NCBI RefSeq assembly: GCF_947172395.1
Contig: NC_069095.1
Span: forward strand, 7,874,001-7,938,000
DNA: 64,000 nucleotides
From: Bicyclus anynana
Lineage: Eukaryota > Arthropoda > Insecta > Lepidoptera > Nymphalidae
Reading direction: 5' to 3'
Position 1 is the stretch's first letter, and every line of letters begins with the position of its first letter. Both the position numbers and the translations under genes were made by a program. Below the pieces are notes generated by a model. The model saw only the letters and a program-made list of their open reading frames with translations. It was not told where the DNA came from and ran no database searches. Shown here one piece after another: positions 9,990 to 20,546 of the stretch.

Positions 9990-10165
9990 CATTCGATTCG
10001 GCTCATTGTTGAACATGAGTCTTCTCTCATAATGAGAGGGGTTAGGCTGAAAGTCCACCACGCTAGCCCAATGTGGATTGGCGAGCTTCATACAGATAGA
10101 GAATTGAGGAAATTCTTAGGTATGCGGGTTTCCTCACGATGTTTTTCCTTTTGTCACATGTGGTA
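9990..10165 (-). mobile_element. SINE-A, head missing
   Basis: The 3' half of SINE-A on the reverse strand, about 60 bp right of a full copy in the same orientation. It ends near TTTTGTCACATGTGG and lacks the tRNA-like head. Confidence 0.8.
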
Positions 10166-10431
10166 ATTGTTGCAAACGCACCTGCTGATAGTTATTTTGG
10201 AAATATATTTTATGTCCAGAACTGACTACAGATTTATTATAAGTATAGATAGATAGATTCGAAACCTCGAGAACTTTTTCTTAAGTACGTATAACATGAT
10301 ACTAAACATTTTCGATGTGAGAAATTAAACGTGAAAGAACGGTAATATAAGAAGACGCTATTCCATAAATTGCATTTGAATTGAATTGAACTGAAAGCTT
10401 GCGATCATCAAACATACCTTCTTTTTTGGAA

Positions 10432-10549
10432 TAAAAATATATTTTACTCTGGATTAACACATAGGCTACTTTTCATCCTAGAAAAGTCCATGGTTCCCGC
10501 GGGATTAGCAAAAATTATAATTCCACGCGGAATCGTGGGCGTCCGCTAG
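10432..10549 (+). mobile_element. Hel-3 Helitron-like 3' end
   Basis: Ends GGGCGTCCGCTAG before T, with the imperfect hairpin CCACGCGGAATCGTGGGC just inside. The body contains TACTTTTCATCC and CATGGTTCCCGCGG, blocks shared with the other Hel-3 copies. The 5' limit is uncertain. Confidence 0.65.
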
Positions 10550-11448
10550 TCTAATATAAAAGATCTTAATAACTTTATATACCTACGTAAGTTATTTTTA
10601 TCGTGGAGCGGAAATACCAACTCTACTTCGTAGAGTGGCTTTAAGACTTTATAATATTTTCTATTGTTAACGTTGCAAGAGGAGATTTACTATTTTAATG
10701 GCGTTGCAACTTGTCAGCATTAAAACAAAATTAAAAATGTTATAGAGGTACGAGTACCTACGTTAAAACGAAGAAAACTAAGCAAGGTAGAGAAGGGAAT
10801 AAATATATTTGGAATTGCAAAAAATGAGTCAAACAAATTGGGATGATTATTAGGTTTAAATATATTGATTTTTATAAGACATTCGCGTTAATAAAATCAA
10901 TATTAACTAACCAATATGTAAAAAACAAAGATTGACTGGATGCTTGTAAAATAAATAAATTATAAAAATCTACTAAAAATCTTTTATCGTAATACGATGA
11001 AAATTGATAAGTACGTTTTTAGCTTCCTTGCATTTTCAATAAATAAACATAAACGCGCAAATAACAAAGATATTTGTACTTTTGTTTGAACGCTCATACA
11101 TATCTAACGATCATTATGATCAAAGACGTCATTAATTCGTGCTATTTTGTATGGGGTGTTTTTCAGGGATCCGTGGCAGTGCCGCAAATATGAACCTTTA
11201 AATCTCTGTAGCTCCGAAAGTAATGATCGATATCCAGTTACTTTTCTATAAGCGTACTAATAATTATCCGAAATTTAAAAAAGGAGGAGATTTCTTGATT
11301 CGACCGTATTTATATTTTTTTTCCATACAATTAAAAAAAACTGTCACCATCCGTATTTTAAGCTAACAGACTAAGATCCTAGCTTTTTTTCACAAAGATG
11401 AAACCTAAGGGTTTTAGTAACGTAAGGATTATTTTAAGTGGTTTTTGA
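10550..11448. other. AT-rich DNA with one repeat scrap
   Basis: A short piece near 11276-11320 (AAAAAAGGAGGAG, then TTGATTCGACCGTA) matches the end of the repeat family seen at 25773 and 52971. Nothing else is recognised. Confidence 0.5.
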
Positions 11449-11735
11449 GGGCTCCCGTGGCGCAGTGGATTTATAAGACGGAAGTCCTGGTTTCGAACCC
11501 CAGCTGGACCGATTGAGGTTTTCTTAATTGGTCCAGGTCTGGCTGGTGGGAGGCTTCGGCCGTGGCTAGTTACCACTCTATCGACAACGACGTGCCGCCA
11601 AGCGATTTAGCGATCCGGTACGATGTGGTGTAGAAACCGGATGGACTTTCATCCACCACCTTACAAGTTAGCTCGCTTCCATATTAGATTGCATCATCAC
11701 TTACTGTTGATTGATTGTAAAAGAATAAAAAAAAA
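11449..11735 (+). mobile_element. SINE-B with small head deletion
   Basis: The head lacks about 12 bp between GGCGCAGTGG and ATTTATAAGACGG. Box B is slightly mutated (GGTTTCGAACCCC). The body is complete to a short A-rich tail. Confidence 0.85.
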
Positions 11736-12104
11736 TAGTGGAGCTGTAAAGTGTCTGACTAAAGTTCTTATCAATGCAAAGTGTCACGTTAGAAAGCTTC
11801 TTTCCGTTAGACGTTAGTACCCAAGTAGGTAGTCGGTACATACGTGTTGTGAGGCCATTTTCCATGAAATTCGCTGATTATGTCAACACCACCGTATTTC
11901 AGCGCGTAACAGTTTAACGTGTGAAAGCACTCGCAAACATTGGTGCTAACCTGCTTGATTTGACACGTGAACTACATACGGTGATTTGGCGTGACAATAT
12001 TGCTTTAGCTATATCAATACATATAAATAAAATTCAAGTGTCTGTTTGTGCTTTCAAAATAACTGTGTTAAATTAAAAAAAAGAATTCAAAATTCATTTA
12101 TTTC
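11736..12104. other. Unassigned DNA
   Basis: About 12010-12060 (ACATATAAATAAAATTC followed by GTGTCTGTTTG) resembles the 5' part of a common lepidopteran repeat. A similar phrase is at 32107-32135. No gene is seen. Confidence 0.45.
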
Positions 12105-12735
12105 AAATAGGCTTAGATTACAAGCACTTTTGACACGTCAGTTGACTATTTGTATAGATTCTACCACCGGTTCGGAAGGCAGGTTCTGCTGAGAAGAAAT
12201 CGACAAGAAACTCAACAGTTGCTGTTTTAAAAAATCATACAATATTATAATTTACAATTGATGACAACATTACAATTTCTTATAGTTGTACTTCCTTAAT
12301 CTACCACCGGTTCGGAAGGCAGGTTCTGCTGAGAAGATACCGGCAAGAAACTCAACAGTTGCTCTTTTGAAAAAGTCATACAGCATTATAATTTACAATT
12401 GATAACAATTACTGTTTACATTTCTTATAGTTTTACTTCCTGTGTGAAGGTGGAAGCTGATCCAACGGCCTCCAAGCATCTTTATCATTAAGGAACTCAT
12501 CAATGTTGTAGTACCCTCGACTAAGTAAATGTTTTAGTTTTACTTCCTGTGTGAAGGTGGAAGCTGATCCAATGGTCTCCAAGCATCTTTATCACAGAGG
12601 AACTCATCAATGGTGTAATATCAAGCATATAGTTATATAAACGATTTGCGATACCAATACAATCAAGCTTTTTTATAATGTTTTTCCGGGCTAATTTTTG
12701 AAACAGCTAAAATTATTTAACGGGAATTGAGATTC
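12105..12735 (-). pseudogene. LINE ORF2 tail and 3' UTR with internal tandem duplications
   Basis: On the reverse strand, about 12720-12540 encodes the end of a non-LTR reverse transcriptase ORF2, finishing DAWRPLDQLPPSHRK and a stop at 12540-12542, with a frameshift in the preceding segment. The leftward 3' UTR has the blocks CTACCACCGGTTCGGAAGGC and GAAACTCAACAGTTGCT. Two neighbouring segments are each duplicated in tandem: the coding end (about 12425-12515 and 12530-12621) and the UTR block (about 12159-12297 and 12299-12440). The clade is CR1/Jockey-like by its general look. The catalytic domain is absent. Confidence 0.72.
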
Positions 12736-12737
12736 TC

Positions 12738-12812
12738 TCATCTCTCATTCTGAGAAGAGACTTAAGCTCAGCAGTGAGCCTAATATGGGTTGATAATGAT
12801 GATGATAATAAT
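12738..12812 (+). mobile_element. SINE-A 3' fragment
   Basis: The last 75 bp of SINE-A (CTCAGCAGTGAGCC, TATGGGTTGAT) with a tail of AATGATGATGATAATAATT, showing the trinucleotide tail well. Confidence 0.8.
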
Positions 12813-12939
12813 TATCAATGTTGTTTAGATGCTGATGTATATAACGTCTCGTAGAGTTATAAAATATAAAAAGTCGCCTACGTACATACAAACTAACTTG
12901 AGATATCTACCCCTACGCGCTGTATGGATTAATGATTAT

Positions 12940-13178
12940 TAGGCCAATTCTCCACCACGCTGACCCAAATGCGGATTGGCTGAATTCACACACGCAGAGA
13001 ATTAAGAAAATTCTCTTTTGTATCCTCACGATGTTTTCCTTCACCGTTTGAGACACGTGATATTTAATTTCTTAAAATGCACACAACTGAAAAGTTGGAG
13101 GTGCATGCCCTGGACCGAACTCGAACCTACGCCCTCGGGAATCGGAGGCAGAGTTCATCCACTGGGCTATCACGGCTA
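12940..13178 (-). mobile_element. SINE-A, 3'-truncated
   Basis: Head and middle of SINE-A on the reverse strand. The terminal 50-60 bp including the tail are missing. Box B is mutated (CGAACTCGAACC on the plus strand). Confidence 0.82.
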
Positions 13179-13639
13179 ACAAGATTAAGATGATAGCTAC
13201 GAGTCGAAAACCCAAGCCAGCCAACCCATATTAGAATAGCATAGTGGGTGTATATTGTATTGTAAGTTGATGATAAATAAATGAACCTAATTATTACACA
13301 TTCTACTAACTACACGAGATATCTTTCATTACGTTTATTAAGACACAGTCGCCACTCAAGAGCCTTTGGACTCTAACGAGCATCCGTCGTTCTATACATA
13401 AGTACAGATCTCTATTATTGCCAAGTCGTAGTAAAGGCTGGGACACATACGACCCCGTGACCTCGAGGGTCGTCGAGTTGTCCTATAACTATACTATTGT
13501 TATCTTTCACCCTCGTTGTCCCGTGTAAATTGAGGCTCTGGCAAAAACTACACAGTATCGATATCAGAATAAATTGTACGCTATACAAATATAATTCTAT
13601 ATTCAGACGTTCTTGATTGATTTTTCTGTACTTTCCTCT
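13179..13639. other. Mostly unassigned DNA
   Basis: Holds a scrap of an RTE-like 3' end near 13217-13275. No gene is seen. Confidence 0.5.
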
Positions 13640-13755
13640 GGTGCGGTACGAGGTTTTTTGAACTCATACTAAAACTTTAAGTGGTGTGGTACGAGGTCCA
13701 TCAACCTCGTAACTTTTGACGACGACTACGAGGTCAATTGACCTCGTACCAAAGC
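13640..13755. repeat. Array of palindromic ACGAGGT...ACCTCGT units
   Basis: Three related units begin near 13647, 13689 and 13727, spaced about 40 bp apart. The third, TACGAGGTCAATTGACCTCG followed by TA (13727-13748), is a perfect 22-bp palindrome. The second is a near-palindrome and the first is decayed. Units one and two are preceded by GGTGCGG or GGTGTGG. The same unit recurs at 58.84-58.95 kb, so this is a module of a repeated element rather than a chance palindrome. Confidence 0.65.
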
Positions 13756-14619
13756 GAAAGTATTAACTAAAAATAAAAGGTGACAGCATTTTTACCGCGT
13801 GGAGTTTTTGGATATTTTACAAAACTTTTTGATTTTCTAAACATGCGATTTCAGTCGAACAATCTGTTGCAATTTTAATTTTTTTATAACTTAACTGAAA
13901 TTGTACGGAAATGCTATTCACTCTTTTATTTTTACAGTATAGTACAGCTGTTTTCATTACCCTCTAAAGTATCTTCGGTTACCTTTAGTAAATAACTTTC
14001 ATCAGAATTAAATAATTAATTAATTCCAGAAAGACTTGAATACAGTTTAAGTACCCTCTAGAGAAACTTTGGTCAATAGCTACCTCAGTAATAAATAATT
14101 AAATATTTCTAGAAAGACTTGCACGCTACAAATGCTATGCAAATACTCGCACTTTATAGTCCAGGAGTCATTAGTGCAGATATGGCGGGTCATTTATTAA
14201 AATGACTAATGGTTTTATCTATCACTGGCGACCGTGCCGGCTTCTCTCAGTTACAATTACTTTGTGGTTTATTTTGTCAGATTTATACAAATAAGCGGTT
14301 GCATAGTTTCGTAACCCATTAAGTAAGTACACAGCTATAAATTATGGTAGAAGTTTCATGTACAATTTTTGTTTTCTATCTAACAGTCGGAAGAGATTTT
14401 TTGTGATGACTCGTTTTCAATCATGACGACAACGACCATGACAAATAATGATTTGTTCGTTACTATGTGCTCTGGGATTTTTGCTCGCGCTGAGCTTTTT
14501 CCCCTGGAAAGATCGAGAAAGTAACTCTTTGTACAATTCCAAATTATTCCAATCTATCTTCGTGCCAAATTTTATTCAGATCCTTTCAGCCGATATGGAG
14601 TTGGAATATAAACCTATAA
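13756..14619. other. Unassigned AT-rich DNA with one duplicated scrap
   Basis: About 14536-14605 (CAATCTATCTTCGTGCCAAA, then TTCAGATC) resembles 14830-14890, on the other side of the RTE fragment. A 69-codon frame starting at 14448 runs into the RTE and is not credible as a gene. Confidence 0.5.
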
Positions 14620-14820
14620 ATAGAATAGCTCAGCGAGTCGCGAAGCTGAAGTGGTAATGGGCAGGCCACAAAGTTCGAAGAGCCGATGGATATTGGTGTC
14701 CCAAGATGCTAGAATGGCGACCCCTCTGGAAAGCGCAATGTTGGACCCCCCCAATAGGTGGACCGAGGATATCAAGCGGATTGCAGAGAGCCGCTGGCGG
14801 TTCGAGACCGTTGTGCTACT
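14620..14820 (+). pseudogene. RTE-clade LINE carboxyl-terminal fragment
   Basis: Runs from the AQRVAKLKW codons through a mutated RADGYW-like region to the SRW block. A TAA directly after KLKW and frame breaks inactivate it. Both ends are truncated, and no ATG-type tail is present. Confidence 0.75.
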
Positions 14821-14895
14821 TTCTGTGCTGTTCCAGATTATAAATCTATCTTTATGCCAAACTTCTTGCAGATCATTTAAGCTGAAGTTACTGTA

Positions 14896-15170
14896 AATTT
14901 AATGTATTCCAAGTGTTTTATCTTAATTTCTAATAATATTCTACACCTATGTGGACGAGGCATTAAGTCGTACTTGTATTCAGGAAAAAAGTTCGCATCT
15001 GGAAGCGTACGACGCGATAAGGTTTCTGTAGTTTTATTACGGTCTGATATCTTAAGGAAGCATCAGTGTGATATGCACTTCTGGAAAAATCCATGGCTTT
15101 TTCTTTATTATTGAACTCTATGTTGAATAATTTTGATTTTTTCTACAGTGCAAATGGATACCTCTGTCTG
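14896..15170. other. No feature seen
   Basis: A 70-codon frame at 14902-15114 has no recognisable motif. The sequence is AT-rich. Confidence 0.5.
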
Positions 15171-15458
15171 ATATCATCATCATCATCATCATCACCATCA
15201 TCATCATCAGTCCACTGCAGGACATAGGCCTGTAGGGACATTGTAGGGACTTCCAAACTTCACGATTCTGAACCGCCTGCATCCAGCGAATCTCTGGGAC
15301 TCGCTTGATGTCATCAATCCACCTGGTTGGGAGTCTTTCTAGTGCGGAGTCGCCCTTCCAGCACCTTGGGACCTCGTCTATCGACTCTTCGAACTATGTG
15401 CCCCGCCTATTGCCACTTCAGTTTCGTGACTCGTTACTCTAGTCAGTGACTTTGGTTT
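15171..15458 (-). pseudogene. RTE-clade LINE 3' end with long ATG tail
   Basis: Reverse-strand copy. The complement of the tail is an ATC run (about 15174-15210), followed by the complement of the TGGACTG 3' end, then the carboxyl-coding part. Frameshifts are present, and 5' truncation falls near the complement of AAAGTCACTGA. The RT domain is absent. Confidence 0.82.
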
Positions 15459-15482
15459 GGTTTCTGGTATCACTATAATTAA

Positions 15483-15668
15483 TCTATACTGATGTTATAA
15501 AGTTTGTGAACTTGTGAGGTTGTAGGAGGTTAATGCCTAAATGTAATGAACCGATTTTTTTTTACAAATAGAAAGCCTCGTTATGTGTGAACGTCATAGG
15601 CTATATTGTATCCAAATTTTCTTATAGGAACGAGACTTACGAGGCAGAAACCGCGGGACATCTACTAG
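15483..15668 (+). mobile_element. Hel-2 Helitron-like element
   Basis: Starts TCTATACTGATGTTATAAAG after A and ends TCTACTAG before T. The middle has ATAGAAAGCC and CGTCATAGGCTATATTG, diagnostic of Hel-2. The terminal hairpin is mutated (GAGGCAGAAACCGCGG). Confidence 0.75.
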
Positions 15669-15907
15669 TAATGATAAAATTGCCTTGAACACACATTAAG
15701 AATACCTACTAAGCATAATATGCAAAGCCAATTAAGTAAACTGACAGATACTAATGAATGGTTAGTTAACTAAATGGTAAACAATATTGCTACGAGTTTA
15801 ACATGTTGCTGAGGGCGGGTTTATTATTTCGTGTACCAAAACAGACTTTAATGCATGCGATTTTGCTTGATTTAATTATTTTTAATTTAATATTTATTTT
15901 TGATTTT

Positions 15908-16110
15908 TGCTGGAAGACTCACTATAGTCTGGTAATTTTGTTAATGACACTCCCATGATTTGCGGGCGACGGGGGGAAAGACTGCGTGGGTGTGAAAACA
16001 TGCGTGCGGGGAAGTGAGGTGCAGCAGTCGTGGGTTTCTCATTCATCGCTACACGCCCCCGCGGACCATCGGGAGTGTTACGAACGAAGTTGCCAAGGTA
16101 TAATTCGAGG
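15908..16110. mobile_element. MITE-N, copy 1
   Basis: Inverted ends: TATAGTCTGGTAATTTTG followed by ACACTCCCATG at the left, and at the right the reverse complement of TTGGCAACTTCGTTCG followed by ACACTCCCGATG. The GC-rich core (GCGGGCGAC, TTCATCGCTACACG) matches the reverse complement of 39065-39243 along its full length. A 104-codon reverse frame spanning it is not credible as a protein. Confidence 0.78.
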
Positions 16111-16568
16111 ATACCGTAGTCTACATTTGAAGAATTAATGAATGAAAAAAAATAAAGGCCAATGGATTGGCTTTTATTTTCACATTTTACAAGAAATAGG
16201 GAATTCACGTGTGATCCTACTTAAGATATCAGATATTTTTCTTTGTATTTCTCATTGATATAAAATGCATAAGATAATCAGTATAGTAAAACGTTCACCA
16301 TTAATTTGTCCTTTCTTAACGGGACAAAACAGTAAGCAATTACGCCGTACAAGTCCTGGCGACCAATAGAAAAGTCTTTTGACCTTTAGGACGTCATGAT
16401 ACGCGATCGTAAAAGCGATTGCTAAAGCTATCTTAAAAGGCAGTTTTTTTATTAATAATACGAGTATAAATACTTAAATATGGAAAACATACTATGTAAG
16501 GTATTTTAAAAGTCAATTTTGCAGTATACAATGATTTGGTCTTTCTTTAATTTTATAGATTTGCAATC
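16111..16568. other. No feature seen
   Basis: AT-rich DNA with no repeat partner noticed. Confidence 0.55.
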
Positions 16569-16684
16569 TCGATAAATGGGCTATCTAACACTAAGATAAT
16601 TTTTCAAGTTTGACCTGTTCCTGACATTCGCGCGTTCAACCAAACAAACAAACACACTCTGCAGCTTTATAATATTAGTAAAGA
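16569..16684 (-). mobile_element. Hel-1 fragment, 3'-truncated
   Basis: Reverse-strand 5' part of Hel-1, from the CGATAAATGGGCTATCTAACA block to the terminus AGCTTTATAATATTAGTAAAGA before T. The hairpin and CTAG end are absent. Confidence 0.72.
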
Positions 16685-16763
16685 TTTGCCGGTTATTTGT
16701 ATGTTATCTAACCCTTTAATTGAACCACTGTATGTAAGTATGTCGTCCCATAGGACTTTATTA

Positions 16764-16967
16764 TCTATACTAATATTATAAAGCTGAAGAGTTTGTTTGT
16801 TTGTTTGATTGATTGAACGCGCTAATCTCAGAAACTACTGGTCCGATTTGAAAAATTATTTCAATGTTAGATAGCCCATTTATCGAGGAAGGCTATAGGA
16901 TATATATTATCCCCTTATTCCTACGGGAACGGGAATCACGCGGGTGAAACCGCGCGACGTCAGCTAG
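16764..16967 (+). mobile_element. Hel-1 Helitron-like element, nearly intact
   Basis: Begins TCTATACTAATATTATAAAG after A. It ends with the hairpin CGCGGGTGAAACCGCG (stem CGCGG/CCGCG), 13 bp, and CTAG. It has no coding capacity, so it is a non-autonomous Helitron-like element by structure. Confidence 0.85.
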
Positions 16968-17540
16968 AGTAAAATAAATTTCTGTTCATGCACTGATGTT
17001 GTTTAATCAGCATGAGATTGGACGTCGTGACCAAAATTCGGCCGAAACGATATCATTACTTCAATCACAATGATTGCAGTCAAGCGTAAACGCGATTTCA
17101 ATAAAAAACATGCTCCCACTAAAAGTCTCTTCGCGTACGTCAAACAATTTTATCGTCGGCTGGTAGGGAACAGCGAAATTCATATAGAAAAGGATTTTCC
17201 TCGCGTCGAGCGAATTTCCGTCGTGTACTGAGGCTACAGGAAAAGTTCTTTCCGGCTTGACGTTGTTTACGTTGAGGTTACCGTTTTTACCGGTGAAATA
17301 GGTTTTTTCATACGATCAATAAAATATCTTGCCCCTTTTAAATTATACATCTGTACATATTCGTTATCATCTCGCTAAAGATTCAGTTTGTTACCGACAG
17401 TTTATTGGCTGTTTGCGTAAATATAGTAGCCAATGGAATGGAGTTGTCAAGTTAAATAAGTTGAAACGAAGCTTGACTGGGTCTGCTAGTTATTTATATC
17501 TAAACTGTAGATAAAGATAAAATATTTGTATTTTTGTATG

Positions 17541-17728
17541 TAAGAAATACGTGTCTCAAACGGTGAAGGAAAAACATCGTGAGAAAGGACATTCTTAATT
17601 CTCTGCGTGTGTGAAGTCTGCCAATCCGCATTGGGCCCGCGTGGTGGACTAAGGCCTAACCCGTCTCGGTCTGAGAGAAGACTCGAGCTCAGCAGTGAGC
17701 CGAATAAGGGTTGATAATGATGATGATG
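17541..17728 (+). mobile_element. SINE-A, 5'-truncated
   Basis: From the CACGTGTCTC region (here ACGTGTCTCAAACGG) to the GGTTGATAATGATGATGATG tail. It abuts the Hel-2 fragment at 17730. Confidence 0.85.
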
Positions 17729-17729
17729 T

Positions 17730-17881
17730 AAGAAATAAACTCAAAAACTACTGGACCGATTGAAAAAAATATTTTACCAATAGAAAGTTACATTATCAGG
17801 AAGTAACATGGGGTATATTTTTATCTCTGTATTCCCACGGGATTGGTTAACTACGCGGGTAAAACCGCGATCTTCTGCTAG
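17730..17881 (+). mobile_element. Hel-2 fragment, 5'-truncated
   Basis: Carries the ACTACTGGACCGATTG and CCAATAGAAAG blocks, the hairpin CGCGGGTAAAACCGCG and the terminal CTAG. The 5' third is missing where it meets the SINE-A tail. Confidence 0.75.
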
Positions 17882-18262
17882 TATATTGTATAACAAGACA
17901 AAGTCCTCCACCGCGTCGGTCTGTCCGCAATAAACATCTAAAAATATTTTTCATACAATTTTAACCAGTTATAATTAATGAGATAGGTTAACTATAATAA
18001 TATAATTTGACAAATTTTTGTGTAGAATTATTGAAATATGGCGATAATTATTGGAAGTGACGGAATAATGCTAGTAGAAGGTGAGTATTTTTACATTATA
18101 AATAATGTCTGTTTTTGTTAATAATTTTCATACACTAAATCATTATGGTAGGAAGTATCAGGGCCTAATTATATCTAAAGTACAACCTTTTGTGATCCTG
18201 CTGTCTTATGAATAAATAGATTATTATTATTAATAATAGTTCAATAAAACATAGCAGCTATA

Positions 18263-18453
18263 TCTATACTAATATTATAAAGCTGAAGAGTTTCTTTGTT
18301 TGATTGAACAATCTCAAGAACTACTGGTCCGATTTGAAAAATTATTTCAGTGTTAGATAACCCATTTACCGAGGAAGGCTATAGGTTATATATTATCCCC
18401 GTATTCGTACGGGAACGGGAACCATGCGGGTGAAACCGCGCGGCGTCAGCTAG
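18263..18453 (+). mobile_element. Hel-1 Helitron-like element, nearly intact
   Basis: TC start after A, hairpin GCGGGTGAAACCGC near the end, and GCGTCAGCTAG followed by T. A few substitutions from the copy at 16764. Confidence 0.86.
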
Positions 18454-18993
18454 TAGCTATATAACACAGACAAGTGTCATCAAAACTCACTCATTAAATA
18501 GGTAATAGTAAAAAACATAAATCTCTCAAAGTTCTCATAGTTTCACATTCATATATCAGGAGATTTATTAAATTGAAGTTGAGTTTCACACAAAAAATAA
18601 GGTTCATTATGGCATGGCGCAGAACAAGTTTTCAATTGCACAAATTTTTATTACCACACTCAAGTTAACACGAGCTTTTCACATTCCTTTTTCAGCACAT
18701 TTCCATGATAACGCCAGATTTTTCTCCTCTAATTAGGTTGCTCATTAAGATAGAAAAATATAATAATGATTAAGGTAGGTAATTTTTGAAAATGGTTCAT
18801 TTTCAGCCGATTATTATAATTTAAGCTTTTAAACTCAACTTATTTTTAACTCAAGAAGGAAAGAGATTTGTTATAAGTTGTATGTATATCAGCTGTATGT
18901 CTGTTTGTCTGTATGTGGCATGGTAGCTCATAAACGGATGGACCAATTTAGATGCAATTTTTTCAAAAGAAAATATCTTGATATTTTTTCCTT
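18454..18993. other. Mostly unassigned DNA
   Basis: The stretch about 18880-18965 (TGTATGTCTGTTTG, CGGATGGACCAATTTAGATG) has the look of a common lepidopteran repeat 5' region, but no second copy is in the window. Confidence 0.45.
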
Positions 18994-19138
18994 TTTAAAA
19001 GAATATTTGCCATATATTTTGTTAAATTGACCAATATTATCATTCCCTTCCAACTAGCCCCACCCAGCAGGCGGGGATCGAACCACGGCCTCTCGGCGAT
19101 GAATCCGTCCTTTTACCGTTGAGTTATTGAGGCTTAGC
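18994..19138 (-). mobile_element. SINE-C, reverse copy
   Basis: Matches the reverse complement of 56589-56763. Tail side GAATATTTGCCATAT, then a box B complement in GGGGATCGAACCACG, then a box A-like region at TTTACCGTTGAGTTATTGAGG. A tRNA-derived head is inferred from these boxes. Confidence 0.72.
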
Positions 19139-19819
19139 CGATTCAAAGATATCAGTACTTTTAAACTATCATATGAGGATTGTATAATAGAAGTCGTCAC
19201 TTAATAAAATGTTTTTCTTTACTTTTAATTAAATATTTAATTTTAAATCAAATTGTAGATTTAACAGTGCTAAATAAAACTCGATTTATCGGACACGTTG
19301 AAGTAAAATCCAGATCAGCTATTACACTTACCTATTTAATTTATTTTCAAATGACCTATCTTATCAAATAACATTGAAACATACGTATAGTTACGTAGTA
19401 TGAAACATTGATAAGTAGCATAAAGATACTCGTAGTAGTGTTAAAGTAATTTAATTTTTACGAGCATTTTATATTAAACATAAGGTTGCCGCTCTTTAGT
19501 TCGTCATACCACATCTTTTCAGTAGAAAATGGTCGTCTTAAACAGAGAGGAAAGGTTCTTTGACATAAAACAGGTCTTATGACGGAAAATTGTTTTTGTG
19601 CCCCACGGCGGTTTGTGCAGGACTTGAAAATTTTCAAGCGTTACTACCTCAAGCCGCATGGCTAGAAATAACACAATGAACGTTGGAATGAGTCAGAGTC
19701 ACTTGTACGAGTACTGTTCCAATACAAACATACTCGCTTTTTCTAGATCCCTTCAGTACAACAATAATTATTTGAAATCAAGACATATTTGTATTAAAAT
19801 CACGAAATAAGGTAGGTTT
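19139..19819. other. No feature seen
   Basis: AT-rich. A 63-codon frame at 19180-19371 has no recognisable motif. Confidence 0.5.
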
Positions 19820-20051
19820 TTAGAATTTAAACTATAGTGTGTGTTATTCATATTAATTGATTATGAAACACGGCTCAAACTCACGTGATATTAGGTCGGA
19901 GTATGCCCGACTAGTTTCGAACCCCGTTATATATTACCCCGGGCCGTTAGTCATGAGCTGGTTCTTGCATCGCGGCACGACCCAAACTGGCATACTCCGA
20001 CCTAATATCACGAGTTTTAGCCGTGTTTCATAATCAATTAATATAAATAAC
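19820..20051. mobile_element. Foldback element F1 with about 62-bp arms
   Basis: Left arm 19844-19907 (from TTATTCATATTAATTGATTA through AAACACGG to GGTCGGAGTATGCC) and right arm 19989-20051 are near-perfect reverse complements. The loop of about 80 bp contains CATGAGCTGGTTCTTGCATC. A single-arm relative on the opposite strand is at 34925-35083. No coding capacity. Confidence 0.8.
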
Positions 20052-20546
20052 GTAACCTAGATAAGTATTACCTATACCTAGGTAAACAATTTAAAATATT
20101 TTTTTATAATCACATAAGGTAAATATTAAATAGACTTTAATAATATAATTTATTTAAATATTCACCATATTAAATAACATAATAATAGTAATTATGTAAA
20201 TTTAAAAAATAATATGTCAAAAAAAACCGCTCAATGTAATAAATGCTTATTTGTAAACTTTCAAACTTTGTATCGTGAAGGAATTTTCATCATAAATTAT
20301 TGTGATAATGAAAATACCTAAATTACAATTTTAATTGAGGATCTCAAAGTTCTAAACAACAAGATGACAGAGCAAAATAACAAATTAAATAGCAGGGAAG
20401 TTTTAATTATGCGAGTATCAGTGACATAGTACTTAGTGGTAGAAGTAGTACTCTCAGTTCCGTATTACGTAACGATCTCCACCCATTTGATTATTGGATG
20501 AAAAGTGTTTCATATCAAATTTAGAACGTTTTCAATCAAATTTTAT

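Noticed and set aside
13640..13755. CRISPR-like array
   Set aside because: Units are palindromes with variable sequence and spacing, the genome is clearly that of an insect, and there are no cas genes.
15174..15210. ATC microsatellite as an independent feature
   Set aside because: It is the complement of the ATG-type tail of the adjacent RTE copy.
15894..16208. 104-codon reverse frame
   Set aside because: It spans MITE-N and its flanks. The second MITE-N copy does not preserve the frame.
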